Of a DNA stretch of 64,000 nt, positions 59,455-64,000 are shown piece by piece. The position numbers were made by a program, and so were the translations under genes. This stretch comes from Typha latifolia (lineage: Eukaryota; Streptophyta; Magnoliopsida; Poales; Typhaceae): assembly GCA_019914945.1 (NCBI GenBank), contig CM034102.1, positions 1,787,501-1,851,500 of the forward strand, given 5' to 3'. The number at the start of each line of letters is the position of its first letter. Positions within the stretch are counted from its first letter, which is position 1. A model generated the notes under the pieces. It searched no databases. It was not told the origin of the DNA and saw only the letters and a program-made list of their open reading frames with translations.

Positions 59455-61415
59455 CTCTCTCTCTCTCGTCGGCTAAGGGCTTAAAAGAGTAAAGATTGGA
59501 GCAGAAAGGAGCCTTTCCACTACTAAACACTTGGAGGTGGACTTCAATAGTCGTGCTGGACCACACTCTTACAATGAACAGCAAATAGGATTCTTATGGG
59601 TATACCGTAATCACACGTGGCCGTTTACTTGGTTGTTAAGCATGCTGAGATATAGTTAGGGGCCCTAACCAATGGACTTTAGTGGGCGGTGGCAAAAAAA
59701 ATTTTGAAATTGAATTCAAACTTCAAATCGGCTGTGGGATAAGAAGAAAAACAAAAAATAAAGATAAGAATAAAGTAGAGATTTATCATGCGATAAACGA
59801 TAAAAATATGTTATTATGTTGTGATAATTAGGATGAGAAATAAGAATGGTCAAATTAATTTTATTTCCTTTTTCTTAGTTTAATATATTTATAATTTTAT
59901 TTTACGTATAGAAAATTATTATATTATTTATCTTTTACTCAGTAATTAGTTTCAGAATTCATGCGTAAAAATGATTTGATTGAATTACTCTAATTCACAT
60001 ATTTTTACATATATCACCATTAATATATATAATTTAGATAAAGGTATGAAATTAAGCATTTTCACTGGTTGCATCATAGAATATTAGCAAGTAAATTAGC
60101 ATGGATTAAATGTTCAAAAATGTGGAGCAATATATTTCACTAATGTTATTTGAAATAATTTAAGGCAAAATATCTTTGTCAAAAGTAGGATAATTGGAGT
60201 GAGCATCTTGGCTTTATTCCACATTCAACCCTAGCAATTCTACTGGAGTGTCTAAAAGAAAGAATAAAAGGAAAGAAAATCCTACCTCTCCTAGAGAGGC
60301 TATCTCGGACTCAAAAGAAGGGGGAGAGATTCTTCATCTTCCCATACGAAGGTTTCTCAGTTTTTTTATATTTATTTTCTAATCTCTTCTTGATCGTGTT
60401 CCTCTCCCTCTCTCTTTGCTCCTCCTCATTTTCCTAGTATGTTAGTTTGCCCAAACTCCTTTCTCTGTTTCTTTTTCAATCTCTCCGTATATCAATATTT
60501 TAGCCATTGTCACGGTCACTACTGTCACCATAGCCATCGCCATTATGCAAGACGATGTTAAAGATAGAGGCCATTCTCGCGAGCAATTAGTTTCAGACTC
60601 AGTTGATCTTGTGATTACTTTTTTAGCTATGCGCTTGAGCAAGCTCTCAAAGGATTTGGCATTTTATTTGTGTTAGTTACATGTCATTTTGAGACCTTAT
60701 ATAAAAATCTTATTGGATCGGACAAGAGTTGATCTAAATGTTATCCTCTAAATATATTTTCATGTATGTTTGTATCCTTGTAGATTATTAGTGGAGGTCG
60801 ATCATTAGCACTGATCGGTGAATCTGGCCCGATCAAGCTCAACTAGATAAGATTCAACAATAATAATATAATATTTAAAACTTATATAATTTATATAAAT
60901 ATTTAGATTTAAATATAAGGCTCATAATATTAGTTACTCTAGGACTATAGTTTTTCAATCATATTATGAGTGCAATAGAAGAAAATACTTGTCAAGGTGT
61001 ATATTAATTTATTTATTTTACTTATTAGTTTAGATTTCTTTTATAATTTGTATTATTTATAATTCAAATGATTTGCATACACATTGTTGAATCAAGATCG
61101 ATTCAATTCAAGCCTGAATAATCTAATCTAGAATTGAATAGATTTGAATTCTTGGTAGAATTAGTTGACCCATTTATGCTCAAGCTTGAAACTAGCTTAA
61201 TTAAAATTAAGCTCAATCTTGATCAAAACTCGGCTCGATTATGTACCTATTTATATCAAATAGTCTCTTAATTTGTGTTCAAGCCGTAATCCACGAATCA
61301 ATGTTTGAATTAATATAGAAGAATCTGCGTGCGGATCTTCTATCAAAATAATTTTGTGGGATAATCGAAAAAAATCCATTTGATTTTAAGCACTGTTATC
61401 CAAAACAATTGTAAA
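59455..61415. other. AT-rich spacer
   Basis: About 2 kb with the BTB promoter at the left and no supported gene elsewhere. The region at about 60800-61270 repeats short motifs such as TCAAGCT and GATTCAA, which gives it a low-complexity look. No terminal repeats are visible. Confidence 0.45.
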
Positions 61416-61487
61416 AGATCCCACCGGGATTCGAACCCAGGTCGCCAGATTCAAAGTCTGAAGTGCTAACCACTACACCATGGAACC
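61416..61487 (-). tRNA. trnQ-UUG: tRNA-Gln (anticodon UUG)
   Basis: The minus strand folds into a standard 72-nt cloverleaf: acceptor stem GGTTCCA / TGGGATC, D-arm GTG..CAC, anticodon stem TCAGA / TCTGG with loop CTTTGAA (anticodon TTG), and T-arm CCTGGGTTCGAATCCCGG. There is no intron and no encoded CCA, as expected for a nuclear gene. A T-rich run follows the 3' end, consistent with RNA polymerase III termination nearby. Confidence 0.96.
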
Positions 61488-62505
61488 AATGTTATGCCCA
61501 AAAAATATTTAATTATATATATAAAATTATAACCTAATATATCTCCTTCTAATCGCATTTAATTAATTAAATCAATATCCTAATCTGGCGAGTTGGTATA
61601 GACTTATTGTTTTGGGGGTCAAGCTAATATTTAGAGTATGCTTATTATATTGATCTGTGAAGTCTCTTGTGGAAAATTATGGCTTGTATCCATTTTTCCA
61701 CACAAAGTCACCTTATTTTATATGAAGCTTAAAAAGAACACAACTGATTATTAGCTCCTTAATTGGTTTCCAAATCATCCAACAGTCAGAATAAAAAAGG
61801 TTAAAAAAATATTTAACTGATTTGGCAGCCAATGGTACAGTGCCAAGCACCTAGGCTGCAGGAAGTTCCTACAGTCGGGTTGTAGAGGATATGATGCTTC
61901 CCTGCATTAAAATGACATAATACCTAACAGCGTATCCTAATTGCCATCCAATGTTTTGTAGTCAAATAGAATATCTTGAGTGGATTAATTTGTAAAAATT
62001 AAATTTTATTTTTCTGATTTTAGAGTGTATTTATGGGGAAAATTATGGAGCACTCTACCAATGAAGTATGACTCAAGAATTCACCTCTAACTATCGGCTT
62101 TGGTCCATTGGATTAGTCGCCATGAGTGTCGGCCTAGTATAAAACCGATGTTATTAGAAAAATAAAATATCTTCTAATTTTTAATTTTTATTCTTTTGTT
62201 TGAGAGATGCAGTTTTGATTGTTTAATTGATTCCTTTCACTTAGATAGATTTAGCTTTCGGAATAGTTACACTTTATGGAGTTAAACATGTTAATATAAT
62301 ATTACCTCTCTATTATGTAGGGGGGGGTGAAAATGTAACTTAATCGTGAGTATAATATTGTAATCTTTAAGGATCTACATGCAAAAATAGTAATCTCGGA
62401 GGAATAATTTGCAAAGATCCCATTAGGAACTATATATAGATATAATACCCGCGGTCATTTCTCCCGCTCGAGTTCACATCCTAACACCAAATCCACCAAA
62501 TCTCA

Positions 62506-62558
<53 letters not shown>

Positions 62559-62565
62559 GACGACG
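61488..62565. other. Spacer and SnRK2 promoter
   Basis: AT-rich sequence upstream of the SnRK2 gene with no other gene. A TATATATA at about 62431-62438 is a plausible core promoter, about 130 bases before the ATG and ahead of the GA-rich leader. Confidence 0.45.
62510..62555. repeat. (GA)n tract in the SnRK2 5' UTR
   Basis: About 22 GA units end roughly 10 bases before the SnRK2 ATG, hence within the leader of the mRNA. Confidence 0.93.
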
Positions 62566-63536
62566 ATGGAGAAGTACGAGGCGGTGAGCGAGATAGGATC
62601 GGGGAACTTCGGCGTGGCGAAGCTGATGCGGAATAAGGAGACGGGTGAGCCCGTCGCCGTCAAGCTCATCGAGCGCGGCCACCGGGTAGGTACTCGATCG
62701 CCTCGGGTCTCGTCGATCTCCAACTCAAGCCGACGGTTGCGATTGTCTCCTTCCCTCCCTAATCTTCGTGCCCGCAGATTGACGATAACGTCTACCGCGA
62801 GATCATTAACCACTGCTCGCTTTGCCACCCCAACATCATCCGATTCAAGGAGGTCGATCTCGTCTCTGAATTTAGTGCTTTGCTCTCTTTTTCCGAGTTT
62901 AAAATCTAATTCTGGGAAGCTTTGGGTGAGGTTTCTAGGTCGCGCTTACGCCGACTCATCTCGCGATCGTCATGGAGTACGCCGCGGGTGGAGAGCTTTT
63001 CGAGCGCATCTGCGATGCCGGGAGATTCCATGAAGACGAGGTTTAAATTTCGAAATTTCGAATTTTTACCTCAAAAATATGGCCTCGCCTTTTTCAAGCT
63101 ATCGTCTGCTTTTATTTTTATTGTTTTGGGTGTAGGCCAGATATTTCTTCCAGCAGCTCATCTCCGGAGTTAGCTTCTGCCATTTCATGGTAAAAGAGTA
63201 AATTTTTGCACAGGAAAATTAATAAGTAGATAGATTTAATTAAAATTTGGGTTAAACATCTCAGCAAATTTGCCATCGAGATCTGAAGCTGGAGAACACT
63301 CTGCTGGATGGGAGCCCGGCACCAAGGCTCAAAATTTGTGATTTTGGTTACTCTAAGGTCCTTTCTGCAGAACTTTTTATCATATCAAAACTATCTTTTG
63401 CTCATGCATACTAACTTTGGAATCAAACTAAAATTGGAAACAGTCGTCGGTGTTTCAATCGAGGGCTAGATCGACGGTTGGGACCCCTGCGTACATCGCT
63501 CCTGAGGTGCTCGCTCGACGGGAATACGATGGCAAG
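62566..63536 (+). CDS. SnRK2 protein kinase, 5' part (runs off the window)
   Basis: Six exons are visible and in phase: 62566-62685, 62778-62852, 62939-63040, 63136-63189, 63265-63357 and 63444-63536, coding for 179 aa of a family that is normally about 340-360 aa. SnRK2 kinases carry osmotic-stress signals, some of them in ABA responses. Visible motifs are the glycine loop GSGNFG, Lys in [18 protein letters not shown] and GTPAYIAPE, with Ser/Thr residues in the activation loop where SnRK2s are phosphorylated. The family blocks [20 protein letters not shown] and [11 protein letters not shown] are clear. The C-terminal half, including the acidic regulatory tail that separates ABA-responsive subgroups, is not in the window, so the subgroup is open. 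Confidence 0.9.
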
Positions 63537-64000
63537 GTCAGTTTGAGCTTATATCTTTTATTATTTGTTTTGTTCCGTAGAGATATAAAATATAAAATTT
63601 AGAAACCTCCTGGATTAATTGTCTTGACTTGACATTAACATGTACATGATCAAAATCTTCGGTTGCGCCAGTAATCGACTGCCTTGCGTGGATTGACGTG
63701 GCACATCCTAATCGAGAAAATGGAGGCTTTAAATAAAGATAGGGCCTCCAATTGGCAGCAAAATATTTTATAGTTATTTAATTTATCACGTAACTATTGA
63801 AGTTCTGTAGATGAATTATCTGATCTATTATCATAACTAGCTTTTTCTAGAGGTAGCGAATTGAAACTTCTTTATACGCGTGATATATACTATTAGACCA
63901 ATATCTAGTTTCTCTCTTTAAGCTCTTGAGTTGATTGATTATATTATGTATAAGGTTTATAGCAGCCTTATATGATTCACGTTATCTATATCGATAATTT
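63537..64000. other. SnRK2 intron sequence to window end
   Basis: A clean donor (AAG|GTCAGT) follows exon 6. The next exon expected in SnRK2 genes (around the sequence DVWSCGVTLYVML) does not appear before the end of the window, so this is an intron of at least 464 bases. Confidence 0.6.

Noticed and set aside
60800..61270. Low-complexity region with recurring TCAAGCT/GATTCAA motifs
   Set aside because: The repeats are irregular and short; no period or inverted ends could be defined by eye.

Overview
This window is nuclear DNA of a flowering plant. Most genes are split by GT-AG introns, first exons are often GC-rich while introns and spacers are strongly AT-rich, and several families are plant-specific (class III peroxidase, ARF with a miR160 site, SnRK2, MRS2, EDM3/AIPP1-like). 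The GC-rich first exons hint at a monocot, but I cannot name the species and treat monocot as inference. I reconstructed exons by joining splice sites in phase. Every listed gene except one keeps an open frame across all its junctions.

Layout. 0.9-5.4 kb (-): two tandem class III peroxidase genes with the same three-exon structure. 8.6-11.2 kb (+): a membrane-anchored receptor-like kinase of the At1g01540/At4g01330 type. 12.4-13.7 kb (+): an LEA_2 membrane protein. 14.2-16.2 kb (+): a small RRM protein resembling EDM3/AIPP1. 17.1-18.5 kb (+): a thaumatin-like protein. 19.3-21.7 kb (+): proteasome lid subunit RPN6, with a leader intron and a possible uORF. 22.8-24.3 kb (-): plastid FabZ dehydratase carrying two apparent single-base frame breaks, head-to-head with an MRS2/CorA magnesium transporter (+, 24.7-29.2 kb). 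30.5-38.5 kb (+): an SGT/TPR8-like TPR protein in ten exons. 39.7-42.6 kb (+): an unrecognised Arg/Ser-rich protein. 44.1-45.6 kb (+): a small basic plant protein with a Cys/His N-terminus. 48.2-51.8 kb (-): an ARF10/16/17-clade auxin response factor with a miR160 site and no PB1 domain found. 54.0-56.1 kb (-): V-ATPase proteolipid subunit c. 57.4-59.5 kb (-): a MATH-like/BTB protein with a GC-AG intron. 61.4 kb (-): tRNA-Gln(UUG). 62.6 kb to the window end (+): the 5' part of a SnRK2 kinase.

The genes do not form a pathway or operon-like system; this is ordinary plant gene order. Plausible local relationships are the peroxidase tandem pair (duplicates that also share core-promoter sequence) and the FabZ/MRS2 divergent pair sharing about 400 bp of promoter. 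I found no CRISPR array, phage, rRNA or autonomous transposon, and no convincing new system. The best leads are the broken FabZ frame, the PB1-less ARF with its intact miR160 site, the GC-AG intron, the RPN6 leader uORF, the unrecognised RS-rich protein, and several recent or degenerate tandem duplications in non-coding DNA.
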